From positions 1-14,555 of the forward strand of contig JASANE010019495.1 in the NCBI GenBank assembly GCA_030248225.1: DNA of 14,555 bases, read 5' to 3'. A program made the position numbers and the translations under genes. Below are positions 1 to 9,029 of this stretch, in pieces (position 1 is the stretch's first letter; every line of letters starts with the position of its first letter). The notes below the pieces were generated by a model. It saw only the letters and a list, made by a program, of their open reading frames with translations, had not been told where the DNA came from and did no database searches. The stretch is from Trileptium ribeirensis (lineage: Eukaryota; Nematoda; Enoplea; Enoplida; Thoracostomopsidae).

Positions 1-74
1 AAGACGTGTTTGAGAGAGTTCCTAAGGCAACACTTATCACATTACAATTGATGTCAGGGTCTTTCCTAGGATCC
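1..74 (+). repeat. Left arm of a 74 bp inverted repeat
   Basis: The reverse complement of this segment recurs at 550-623 with a single difference at position 27 (G here, equivalent to A in the other arm), so 73 of 74 bases pair. Such high identity in otherwise unconstrained AT-rich DNA suggests a recent duplication or a foldback element. The arm begins at the first base of the window, so its true outer end is not visible. The inner boundary is sharp at 74/550. A short open frame across positions 6-206 runs through this arm and is not regarded as a gene. Confidence 0.85.
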
Positions 75-549
75 GCCACAGCCTACTGGCAGTTTACCAG
101 GTATTTACTATATGTGACAGACAGCCATTTTTTTTCCAGTTCTTGCTCGACTCACTTTTTTGTGGACAGGATATATTCGGCTCGGCTTAGTCAGCTTTTT
201 CTATAATAAGTTACGATCAGATATCATGCTCCAAACAGTAAAACTTTGCAATTCATTGTTAGAGAGAACATATGCAAACCGTCAAATAAACTGTACAGTT
301 GCACTTACATTTTTAGTAGTTGAGCCGATGTAACCTCTGCTGTTCTTGCTTTTGGTAGACTATAGTGCAATTGGCAAATTTTTTTCGAAAGTTTTGGGCA
401 CCAAGGGGTGACCAATGAGAAATCAAATCTCGAAGAAAATTGACATAAAACTGAACAAAATGGATATTTTCGACTCAGCTAGTCTAGCTGAGTCGAATGG
501 TACTAAAATTTCGGCTGTATCTTCAAAATTTAACGAATTTAGAACTGGA
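75..549. other. Spacer between the 74 bp inverted repeats
   Basis: AT-rich, no ORF of note. It holds a perfect hairpin at 469-497 and a CGGCTCGGC stretch near 178-187 that echoes the block at 624-680. No transposase similarity could be read in any frame. Confidence 0.6.
469..497. repeat. Perfect 13 bp hairpin, 3 nt loop
   Basis: TTCGACTCAGCTA, loop GTC, then TAGCTGAGTCGAA: the arms are exact reverse complements. A closely related half-site, TTCGACTGAGCTAGCT, lies at about 5174-5189 in the repeat-like island at 4960-5330. This hints that the hairpin belongs to a dispersed element rather than being random. Confidence 0.8.
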
Positions 550-623
550 GGATCCTAGGAAAGACCCTGACATCAATTGTAATGTGATAAGTGTTGCTTT
601 AGGAACTCTCTCAAACACGTCTT
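550..623 (-). repeat. Right arm of the 74 bp inverted repeat
   Basis: This is the inverted partner of 1-74, with a 475 bp interior (75-549). The interior holds no long ORF. The arm starts with the palindromic stretch GGATCCTAGGA and ends at AACACGTCTT. It continues outwards into a GGCTCGG-rich block at 624-680 that resembles sequence at about 3670-3760. The arm may therefore be the inner part of a longer repeat unit whose left counterpart lies before the window. Foldback element, MITE or two opposed copies of a dispersed repeat are all possible. Confidence 0.85.
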
Positions 624-680
624 GGGCTCTGGCTCGGCCCTTCACACGTCATGGCAGGCTCGGCTATAGAGCTGAGAAGA
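624..680. repeat. GGCTCGG-rich block, dispersed repeat copy 1
   Basis: Directly outside the right inverted-repeat arm. It reads CTTGGGCTCTGGCTCGGCCC and, after a short gap, CAGGCTCGGCTATAGAGC. The order CTCTC, CTTGGGCT, a GC-rich stretch, ATGG and GCTCGGCT is repeated at about 3676-3750, at roughly two-thirds identity by eye. The call of a shared repeat family is inferred from this ordered similarity. Confidence 0.4.
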
Positions 681-786
681 GTTTAGAGCCCAAATCCTCG
701 GTTGTAACTTGAAGCTTCATCATTATTTTTCCACTAATTCAAGCCTGACTCGAATGTGTACTTACTGACCATGTAAAAGGAATAAA

Positions 787-990
787 ACAAGGTAACAATG
801 CTACGATGTAACATGTAAAATGCATATGTTTATTCATGTAAAATTTTGGAGCAAGGTTTGAACGACATTAGTCAATGTCCACTACGTGTTATGAACTACC
901 ATTTGAATGCAAATGCTGCTGCCACACAAGGTTTTTTCAAACTCTAACCATTATAATACCTACAAAAACATATGACGTCTGCCAAACTAT
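787..990 (+). repeat. Left arm of ~200 bp inverted repeat
   Basis: Pairs with 1420-1618. Long shared runs include the stretches around 837-860, 886-930 and 950-968. The arms differ by scattered substitutions and small gaps, for example an extra ACC before TTATAATACCT in this arm. Identity is estimated by eye at 85-90 percent. The match fades after GCCAAA at 981-986. Confidence 0.85.
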
Positions 991-1419
991 TGAGAAACGC
1001 ACTCAATATGACGCAGACACGTTCGCTGCATCAAAAAATAATTAGCTCAAATGTATTACTTTGCTGGTACTTCAACATACTATATATTTAACGAAAACTC
1101 AAATTCAACTTTTCTCTTATACATTTTATAAATTCAAATATATAAGTTTTAAAATAAAAATCTTAAGCAGAAAAATTTGATCTACGCTATTTTAAACAAT
1201 TGTATACAAAGTGTCTTAAAATCATACAATATTTTTTTGAGATTTCATTACGCAACATAATTGTCTGTTCATGAGGCCCTGCGTAGGCTTAATGTAATGT
1301 TTTCAAATTTGCCATGTTTAAACTATTTTAAACCCATAAACTTCCATATAATGCACGACTACAGTCTGTTTGTGCACGTATCGATATGCTACCACATAAA
1401 ACGACCCTAATTATCCTAA

Positions 1420-1618
1420 ACAATTTGGCACTCGTCATGTGGTTTTGTAGGTATTATAAGAGTTTTGAAAAAACCTTGTGTGGCAGCAACATTTGCATTC
1501 AAATGGTAGTTCAGAACACGTAGTGAACATTAACTAATATCGTTCAAACCTTGTTCCAAAATTTTACACGAATAAACATATGCATGTTAGATTTTACATC
1601 GTAGCATTGTTACCTTGT
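1420..1618 (-). repeat. Right arm of ~200 bp inverted repeat
   Basis: Reverse-complement partner of 787-990. It begins near TTTGGCACTCGTCATG and ends at TACCTTGT. Divergence between the arms is much greater than for the 1-74/550-623 repeat, so this element is probably older. Confidence 0.85.
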
Positions 1619-1625
1619 ACATAGT

Positions 1626-2490
1626 ATAAATTATACAAACATGCGTTAACTTGTTTACTGCCTGTGTTTGCAAGAATTGTATGCGACATGTATATATTAT
1701 ATTTTGTGCCGCGCGTATAAAAATCCTAAAAGATTAGTTGTTTTGAAAACAACAATGTTCTGAACATCTCTTATCTATAGCAGAAATTTATACAAAACTG
1801 GACAAGGGGGATGACTCCACCCTTATGGGATATTGATGCCAAACGCCATAGGGCACGTTGTAGATTACTTGGCCTCATTTGGACTATTCTTTAAGAAGTT
1901 TACAGACCTCATCCCTATCGGTCATTTCTAATAATAAGAATGTTATTAATTCTTGGAAGTATTCGTAACCCGGTTGGCAAGCAACTATATAAAAAATTAA
2001 CGGGTTAAGGAGATTTGAGAACTAGTTTTCCTGAGTTCCAAGAAATTGGATTTAGAAAATTTATTTATACGATTGCGCAGTTAGGTGCAAAATATCCGAA
2101 ACGTGTAATGTATGTATATCGGAGTCTATGATCAAGATGGGATTTGCTAAAATACTTATGTTCAAAATATTTCGTCAAAATTTACTTAAAATGTAACTCT
2201 AAAACAAAATTGTATTGCGTGAAATCCGCGTAAATCTGTTGAAAATACAAAGCAGTCGTTTGGGGGAAGGAATATACCTGGAAACAAGCTCGGAAAGATC
2301 GTTCAAGATATTCGAGCGGATAATAGTTTTTTGTGATTAGATATTCATATGGCTATCGTACCTAGCTTTAACTGAGCATCGTTCGTATGAAATACTTGTC
2401 TCGTCAAAGTCTGACTTTAAACAGCTTTCGAAAATGATACAAGCCTCAGTATTTGATGGAGCTGAGTGTGCATATCAGACAGAATAAATG
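1626..2490. other. AT-rich stretch with no recognisable feature
   Basis: Both strands are stopped frequently in all frames and no terminal repeats or splice-flanked open segments stood out. There is a weak 7 bp inverted pair TAACCCG / CGGGTTA near 1966-2006, which may well be chance. Confidence 0.6.
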
Positions 2491-2492
2491 AT

Positions 2493-2570
2493 ATAACTGC
2501 GCGATGGAGCCAAAAATAGAAATAAACAGAAATAAAGATTATATGCTTGTGCGGTTTGCCGGAAATTATG
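2493..2570 (+). repeat. Direct repeat, copy 1
   Basis: It starts ATAACTGCGCGATGG and contains AATAAAGATTATATGC before ending GGAAATTATG. The same blocks in the same order recur 139 bp downstream. Copy 1 has a short insertion, GGTTTGC, before CGGAAATTATG that copy 2 lacks, while copy 2 has extra bases after GCCAAAA. Confidence 0.75.
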
Positions 2571-2631
2571 CAAAAAGATTGAGTGTAGACTGAAGCAGTT
2601 CTTATTCAGGCATCCAAATTGCATAACTTTG

Positions 2632-2709
2632 ATAACTGCGCGATGGCGCCAAAATGTGAATTTTAAGACTAACAAAAATAAAGATTATATGCATGTGCTG
2701 GAAATTATG
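2632..2709 (+). repeat. Direct repeat, copy 2
   Basis: Second copy of the unit at 2493-2570. The first 23 or so bases differ by one substitution (GGAGCC versus GGCGCC), the AATAAAGATTATATGC block is intact and the GGAAATTATG end is intact. The two copies are separated by 61 bp of unrelated sequence, so this is a spaced duplication rather than a tight tandem array. Confidence 0.75.
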
Positions 2710-2710
2710 G

Positions 2711-3665
2711 AATTATCAGTGTTCTAAACATCTTAATTAGCGCTACACGATCAAATTGTCTAAAATATTACAATTATTTTCACGACTTTAATGTTTCAAG
2801 GCCACGTGGATGTATGGGTGAAACATTTTTAAGCTGTTTAAGTAGCTCAGGCGTGGCACGTGATCACGAAACGAATTGCAACCAAATTCGTTTAATTAAA
2901 GCTTTGTTTAGATTGAAAACGTCAGTATATAATCATGCTCATTGTGTTAATAAAGGCATGCATTTTATAAAACAGGATGTAGTTCCAATTAGTTCATCAT
3001 TTTCAATTATTCTGTGTCCACTTAACGGAGGGATAAGTGTAAGATTCCTTCAATGACTGACGTTCTGCGCTCTTTAGATCGAATGCGAATTTAATTATTC
3101 TTATTTCATGATTTCCTTTTCAATATAATTATATAGTTGAGTTGAATGTGTTCCTAAAGTTACTGAGGGCTAATAAATTATTTATTGTTACAAAAATGTT
3201 GGAAACAACCTCTACAAATGGCAGCTATATATTAAACCGGACTTATATATTCTACAATTGGTTTGTATAGGAGTAAAAGTTGGTCGGGTGCCAGTTTTGA
3301 AGGCCAACAACGGATCGATTCGAAATTCGAGAAATATATAAAAAATTTTATGTGTATAAGAATACGTTATACCCAAGTTATGATGTAATGACAAAAATGT
3401 TGCTTATATATATTAATAGATCTAGTAACGTGTTATGGAAAGTCGAACTGTATACCCAACAAAAACGCTTAATGAACTTTTGACAACTAGGTAGTTTCTT
3501 TTCTAATCCTAAGCTTCAGTTTAAGTAACCCGATTTGAGTGAAACTTGATGCATTGCATTCTATTTTATCAGGTTTATGCTAAAAGTTTGATAGCGTGTT
3601 TTAAGCTCATTACTACATTTAATAATTTTCATGTCTGGTAAGTTATTAAAGAATGTTTTACACAT
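2711..3665. other. AT-rich stretch with no assignable gene
   Basis: Contains an 80-codon open frame at 2814-3056 (+), within chance expectation and without recognisable motifs. Two CACGTG palindromes lie at about 2802 and 2858; these are E-box-like cores, but nothing links them to a gene here. A GTAAGT at about 3639 follows no convincing coding segment. Confidence 0.6.
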
Positions 3666-3669
3666 GAAC

Positions 3670-3760
3670 GGTGTCCGCTCTCTTACAGACAGATCTTGGG
3701 CTTTGGGCCGGCTCTCCAGATATTATGGTATGCTCGGCTCCGAAGCCGAGCCAAACCGAT
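3670..3760. repeat. GGCTCGG-rich block, dispersed repeat copy 2
   Basis: It reads GTCCGCTCTCTTACAG, then ATCTTGGGCTTTGGGCCGG, then TATTATGGTATGCTCGGCTCC. This parallels 600-665 in order of blocks. It ends in a perfect 8 bp hairpin (3732-3751: GCTCGGCT, loop CCGA, AGCCGAGC). Copy 1 is AT-flanked in the same way. The shared family is an inference from the ordered match. Confidence 0.4.
3732..3751. repeat. Perfect 8 bp GC-rich hairpin
   Basis: GCTCGGCT, four-base loop CCGA, AGCCGAGC. It is GC-rich in an AT-rich context and could mark an element end. No U tract follows, so it is not read as a transcription terminator. Confidence 0.75.
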
Positions 3761-3863
3761 CCTACAGTTTAAATTGTTACTTTTAACATTTTCAAACAAA
3801 TACAAACATTTATACAAATAAATTCAGACAGCATTTAGCATTTTGTACATTTATATACATGCT

Positions 3864-4034
3864 CATAGGTGTGGCGGGGGTTATGCCGGATTTGACACGA
3901 AACACCGACTCCATCCCCCAAGGTCGCCCAACAAACCCTGGCCCGCCGCAGGCACAGAACCCACAAGCGCACCCCACACTTGGAGGGTGAAGCCCCCTCC
4001 CCCCGAAAACCCGGCTTCCTTTTTGGGACGTCGC
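3864..4034 (-). mobile_element. GC-rich island, possible tRNA-derived SINE head
   Basis: This 170 bp segment is far richer in G+C than its surroundings and has sharp AT-rich borders. On the minus strand a box-A-like TGCGCTTGTGGGTTCTGTGC (around 3952-3971) is followed after about 50 bases by a box-B-like GTGTCAAATCC (3888-3898). Further out, GGGGT and AACCCC could pair. Known tRNA-derived SINEs have an internal pol III promoter with box A near TRGCNNAGTGG and box B near GGTTCAAATCC; here box B lacks the central TT. Open frames exist on both strands (84 and 70 codons), as expected where G+C is high, and neither is recognisable. A degraded gene exon is the alternative. Confidence 0.3.
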
Positions 4035-4959
4035 ATGTGCACATCAAATGTCATCGATCCGCATTATAACCAAACAGAAGCTAATATAACCAGCTGATAA
4101 TTGCTCAGGTTTATTAGTTTTTGGATGTTGCCAGCGGAATTGAAAATTTTTTCAAAAAAATTTGACGTTTACAAAATTACAATCAAATTTTTAATCATCG
4201 CAATGCCACACATTTTACATTGAGGATTTGCTTCAAAGCTGGACCTGAAATAATCATAGTCCACGAAGTTAAACTATGATTAACAGTGCAACCTACAGAA
4301 TACGTAAGCGCGATTGCACCTGATTCTAATTTTAAAATTCATTTTTATATATTGGGTAAGGATATTGATTAACAAACGAAAAACGATGGCTTCTTTACTA
4401 TCACCAACAGAAAAACAAAATATATATGCAAACTACATGAAAAATCTTTAGTCTCATACACTAGTGAAGCTCGCTTGCGAGCCAGAATTCAGGTGGTGAT
4501 AACAATCCCCCGAAGTCTGTTGTACAAAGCACACAAAAACCTACACACAGTACGCAGGTGCAGCATTATATAAACCGTGAGTGATGAGTCGTAGTTACGC
4601 CCGCCTCTTTTGATAGCCAACGTTTGCAGTAGACAAAACATCATACAACGAGTACAAAAACAATCAACTAACAATTTAAAAATTCAATAAAACCCTAAAT
4701 TGACCGTGAAAAGAAAGTTAAAGAATTCAAACAGACACTTGAGAAAAATCTTATTTTTCATACCAAGTATGAAGCAGAAGTGTGAAAAATATTTGCCACA
4801 CAATATTTTTGACACTCGCAATATACAGAAAACCCCATATACGACACTAAAAGCAACAAAAAACACACATTTAGTTGCATTTCCCATGACTTTTAACCAA
4901 ATATGAAATTTGGCGCCAATTATAAGCTTATAGACTCCAGATTGGGAAGTAGTTGAAAA
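4035..4959. other. AT-rich stretch with small hairpin only
   Basis: No gene recognised. A perfect 6 bp hairpin GCTCGC-TT-GCGAGC lies at 4469-4482. Short open frames at 4489-4674 (-), 4684-4887 (-) and 4700-4906 (+) overlap one another on opposite strands and show no family signature, so they are regarded as chance. Confidence 0.55.
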
Positions 4960-5330
4960 AATTGTTATATATCATTGGAAAGCCTTGGTAAAGCTACATG
5001 GAATAGGCCTATTAGTTTGCGGATCCCTCGTTTACTTATTAAGAAAAGTCGCAAAAACTGGAGGGGGTGCCCGAAAAATGGTCCAAGATGACGTCATGTT
5101 GCCCCATAACTTTTCCCACGGGGAAAAATTCAAAAATCGGGCGCCGTCACTACACCTAAATCGAACATTGCGGTTCGACTGAGCTAGCTTGGATTAAAAA
5201 TCCGCCCAACCGTTATCGAGATCCAGGTGCGACAGACACACACAGACAGGACCTCCTCAACCCCCCCCCAGAACCAAAATTAAAAATTCTCGTTCCACTC
5301 GCTCGCTTTTGCAACTATAGCGGGGCTGCA
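4960..5330. repeat. Repeat-like island with CA-type tail
   Basis: Composition shifts to moderately GC-rich with CpGs. The segment includes a GGGGGTGCCCGAAAAATGG block, the TTCGACTGAGCTAGCT half-site shared with the hairpin at 469-497, a GACAGACACACACAGACAGG simple stretch at 5231-5250 and a C9 run at 5261-5269. A unique-looking body followed by simple sequence is common at the 3' ends of retroposed repeats, but no internal promoter or coding remnant was identified. The call rests on composition and the shared motif only. Confidence 0.3.
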
Positions 5331-5814
5331 AAAGGTGACGGAGGCATTTTCTACTGCTTAAATGATGGATATGAAATATAATTGCCAATTCTGTACAGCT
5401 TGCGACGCTCGCACGCAGCTATATCACACGTTAGTTAAACATTAGTGGCACTGCCTTCAGAAACAAGCACGACAGTTCACCAGTTCAAACTCGTGATATC
5501 ACATTCGTCAAAACCATGCATGCAGAATACAAAACACTGAATATATATGCAAGGCAATACATTCTACAATTATTTTTGAAATACAGTGGAATTGTTAGCT
5601 ATTCCCAACCACACAATGTAATGATTTGTCAGTTGTGAATTTAACTCCTGTCGGGCTGTTACAGTACACCGTTGCAAATCGCTGAAATAAAAGTTAGCCA
5701 ACTTCTGAGATATACAGATCTCTTTAATTCAGCGCATCGAGTGGTTATTAATACCAGTTGAACGGAATCTACATAATGTAGCATTTTATCTTTTTCCGAA
5801 AAAACATATTGATT
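5331..5814. other. AT-rich stretch with no recognisable feature
   Basis: Includes most of the 3' half of a 97-codon open frame at 5659-5952 (-), discussed among the rejected items. Nothing else stood out. Confidence 0.55.
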
Positions 5815-5855
5815 ACAAGGTAACAGTGCAAACATGTAAAATGTATGTGTATTCC
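5815..5855 (+). repeat. Diverged fragment of the 787-1618 element end
   Basis: ACAAGGTAACAGTGC, then ACATGTAAAATGTATGTG, then ATTCC line up with the outer 45-50 bases of the left arm at 787-836 (ACAAGGTAACAATGC, then ACATGTAAAATGCATATG, then TATTC), with one 9-base gap and a few substitutions. Similarity stops at 5855. The family relation is inferred from two ordered blocks of 15-18 bases. Confidence 0.5.
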
Positions 5856-6690
5856 GCTGGTCGTCATTCCGCTTTAGATATTCTGCAAGTTCCCTTTCCT
5901 TAATAATATTTTGCCGATGCGACCTCCTATATATTAGCAGCTTTTGCGCCATTTAATAGAAGTTTTAGCTTCAAAAACAAGCCTGAGAAAAAATATTTTC
6001 AATTTTTGGCTAACTGAGATGTACCGGCGGAAGCCAAAAGAATTGCCAAGAGCATTGAATTCCTGGAGGTATAACTAAACCATGCTGCTTGAACTCGGGA
6101 ACAGAAAAATCACAATATCCACTTCGAAAAAGCTAGAATGATATATAAACCTCTTGATCTGACATAAACATTATTTCATAAAGTAGAATATCACAATACA
6201 GTAAAAGCATTTCTCAATTATTCTTTTTGACACAGTTTGTACTACCTATACAAACTAAACAGTGTCATAAAAAATATAAGACACAGCGACTGCGAAGGTG
6301 AGGGACACGGCTAATCCCTAATTATTTACAAACGCACAACCCTGACTCAAACTTTCTGTGTGCTGAGGATATTATTTAAAAATGTTCTATAACAATGTGA
6401 ACACATCGTTTTGTTTGTTTACCCTCATATTCAAATCAGATGGAGCCATGATCGAGTTCATAATGTAGCAATCACCGTTAGTTAAATTATAGCTGATAAG
6501 ATAGTTAAGTATAAAGAGGGTATAAGGATTAGTCATCATATTCAAAAAATAAAACTGCGTATTACACAACCCTGGCAACAAAATGAACATGTTTCATTGA
6601 CTATAAACCGTACTAACTTTTTTATACCAAGTATCTTACATTATTTGACATAGAAATGGGTGATGGAAAGATATTTATTTTCAATAATCT
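5856..6690. other. AT-rich stretch with one bulged hairpin
   Basis: At 6229-6266 GACAC+AGTTTGTA pairs with TACAAACT+AAACA+GTGTC: an 8 bp stem, a 5-base bulge on one side and a further 5 bp stem around a 7-base loop. A TACAGTAAAAG stretch at 6197-6207 resembles a pogo-type start but lacks the CCTC that usually follows. No gene recognised. Confidence 0.55.
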
Positions 6691-6696
6691 GCGAGA

Positions 6697-6754
6697 CTTA
6701 TGTACATCTCCAGGTGTTCTGCTTTGTGGGACTCACCACCGGAGGTACATAAAG
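6697..6754. repeat. Imperfect inverted repeat (hairpin)
   Basis: CTTATGTACATCTCCAGGTG faces CACCACCGGAGGTACATAAAG across a 17-base loop. About 16 positions pair, with small internal offsets. The sequence around it is slightly richer in G+C than the flanks. It may be a remnant of a small foldback element; no target duplication was identified. Confidence 0.45.
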
Positions 6755-8900
6755 ATGTGTCTGACAATCTTATAAGATCACAGTGTCCTGTTACCGCACG
6801 AACTACTTCACTAAGAGTTGACTTATTCAGGTTAAGCAGATATAACTGCTTCAATTCTATTTAGCGTAGGCAAAAAATCTTTATATATGTATACAGTACG
6901 CTATGCCAAACCACCTATCATAAAATTTGTTATAACTTCATCATCACATTTGTGGTGTACTGATCTCCCCTTCTGTTATGCCAACATATTAATCAGGGCC
7001 CATTACAAGTTACTGATAATCCATCTAGCTGATTAAAATATAGCCCGAAACCCATTATACATCTGGCACCAATATTGAAAATTAAAACAGTTTAGCAAAC
7101 GAAACGTTGTATCGAATGTTGCTCTAGCAAGTTAGAGAACAGTAACGATTGTAATAACAAGGCAACAGCCATAGCGAGACGTATTTAAAATGCTCTGCTG
7201 AGATCACTGAATAAAATGTAGCAACTGGCAAGTCAGGACAAAGCCAATATACGCTTCTTAATAAAGAGCTAACCGCTTGTTCTACATCTCATACTATGTT
7301 ATCAGCTGTTGTTAGATTCTGTGTCCGATATTATAGTTACAGGAATTTATGAATTTCTCGGCTTCAATCAGCCTGAATAACTGTGATGACCCTGCAAAAA
7401 TAGCTAACTACAGCGTAAAAGACTGTAAACGCTAAAAATTTGCGCATTAATTTAAAAACGTAAAGATGGTTTTCCTAGTTTCCACAAAAGTTTCAACAGC
7501 AGTGAATATGTGGCGAGAACCCTGTTGAGGCTCGCTTCCCGATAGCCCGAGTTCTAGCAAATCAGAGCCTTAAGGCGTTTTACTACTTATCACAATAATT
7601 GCAGTGTGACAATGTCCTATACCAAAGCTAAAAAGAAGCGGGCCGATATGACACTTACAACAGCAAACAAAACGCCATCACAGTTGGACTTAACTATTGG
7701 GAAATTACAATTATTTCATTATTGCGGGTAATTTAGTGCTCCAGTTACAATCCGAATTAAGTGCTCAAAAATCGAGCAAAGTTTCGTCCAATTTTGATGG
7801 CTTTCGTTCAAAGGAAAATTCATTCTCTGCGATAAATTTGACGTATTTCGATTGCGTTAAAATAAAAAAATTATAAAAAATGTTAGTTTGCGTTTAATTT
7901 ATTTAATTGAATTTCGTTTAAACGGAGGTAGCTCGATTGCGATATTGTTCGATTTCGTCAGGTTTCGGTTTTATGTGCACTTAATTCTGATTGTAACAGT
8001 GTTTGCAATTACCAGCTATACTATGCTCGTTAGACAAGTAAATTATGGCAATTTTGGGATGTATAAGAGCGGAAATCATAGTTAGACTATCCAAAAAATA
8101 AACAAACTTGTCCTTCGTCGACCTAGTATCTGCCACCCAAACACCAATTTGGTCCAGCCAAAATTAATTTAGAGGCTCGAACCAGGAGATGACAACGAAA
8201 TTTGCGCTGTTGCGAAGCGATTTGATTCAAAAATAGTGTTTGACCCATCAAAATGCTCCTCCTCCACAAATTTTTGTGTTATACATATAAATATACGCAA
8301 AAAAATCGAGCAAGTAATGCTCCTCAACTGAATGTTTCGATTTATTTATTGTGGGCCCTGAAATCAAGTTATGATCTCGAAACCGGTCAAAAGTCTGATT
8401 TTTGGTAAAAACTCTGAAACACAGAGTGTGCTTCTGTTATAGCGATACTATTGCAGCAATTTTATAGATAGAGCCACCAAACCAGATCATCCTAATCACA
8501 AAAGCATGTGCAAATGAAATGATGAAGAGCTTTTTTGGATATTTCACCGTGTTATGCTCCAAAGTGTAAAAAAATTTGCAACCAACAACTCTATGCTTTA
8601 AATAAAACATAGAAATATTTGGCCCAATTTCGTGGCAGTGCTACAGAACTAACCAATGCCCCCATATCGCCAATTTTTTTGAAGTGTTCGGCGTGAAAAG
8701 ATCTTATTAATGGTGACAAAAAATTAAAATTTCAAAATTTCTGCAGAACAGTTTTTGCTTGTTTGGGACCAACTATGAAATTATACGGTTATTTATTAAA
8801 TTAAACAAGTTGGATTTATTGTGTTATCACCATTTTTACTGTGTTATTAACCGTCTTGGACAGTATCGCAGCAAAATTTAGTAAATTTTGCCACCAAATG
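6755..8900. other. Long AT-rich stretch without an identifiable gene
   Basis: Includes a 12 bp perfect palindrome ATCTTATAAGAT near 6768, a moderately GC-rich patch at about 7505-7570 and a T-rich, CpG-containing patch at about 7780-7980. A minus-strand frame stays open for about 54 codons around 8250-8413 without a start or any family motif. The strings around 8445-8484 and 8862-8900 share GCAGCA and GCCACCAAA but are too diverged to call a duplication. Confidence 0.5.
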
Positions 8901-9029
8901 TAGTCATATTTCACCACTTTTCCCATATAGATGTATGTAGGTCAATCGAACGTCTCTATAGGTTTTCGAGTTGCTAGATACGATAAAAGCAATTAACATT
9001 CCAAAAACACTTTCATAAAAAATACTTAC

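Larger units (their letters stand above)
787..1618. mobile_element. Long inverted-repeat (MITE/foldback-like) element, ~830 bp
   Basis: Two arms of about 200 bp face each other around a 429 bp AT-rich centre (991-1419). Both outer ends are ACAAGGTAACAATGCTACGATGTA read inwards (the right end as its reverse complement). No convincing target-site duplication was seen at the two edges: TAAA precedes the left edge and ACATAG follows the right. No ORF of transposase length is present, so if this is a transposon it is non-autonomous. The superfamily cannot be assigned from the terminus. A solitary diverged piece of the same outer end lies at 5815-5855, supporting a dispersed family. Confidence 0.7.

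Noticed and set aside
497..712. 71-codon plus-strand frame
   Set aside because: Runs across the inverted-repeat arm at 550-623 and the GGCTCGG block; a shadow of repeat sequence.
2802..2864. Two CACGTG palindromes as possible regulatory sites
   Set aside because: Six-base words are expected by chance and no promoter or gene could be tied to them.
3835..4097. Overlapping open frames on both strands in the GC-rich island
   Set aside because: Raised G+C removes stop codons on both strands. Neither translation looks like a known domain.
5659..5952. 97-codon minus-strand frame with a charged N-terminal third
   Set aside because: A diverged repeat fragment (5815-5855) runs through it, no family is recognisable and the length is within chance.
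8160..8195. CTGGTTCGAGCC on the minus strand, resembling a tRNA box B
   Set aside because: No box A at the right distance and no cloverleaf could be drawn, so not called a tRNA.
8445..8900. Possible duplication sharing GCAGCA and GCCACCAAA
   Set aside because: Only about two-thirds identity over less than 40 bases in AT-rich sequence, and flanks do not match.
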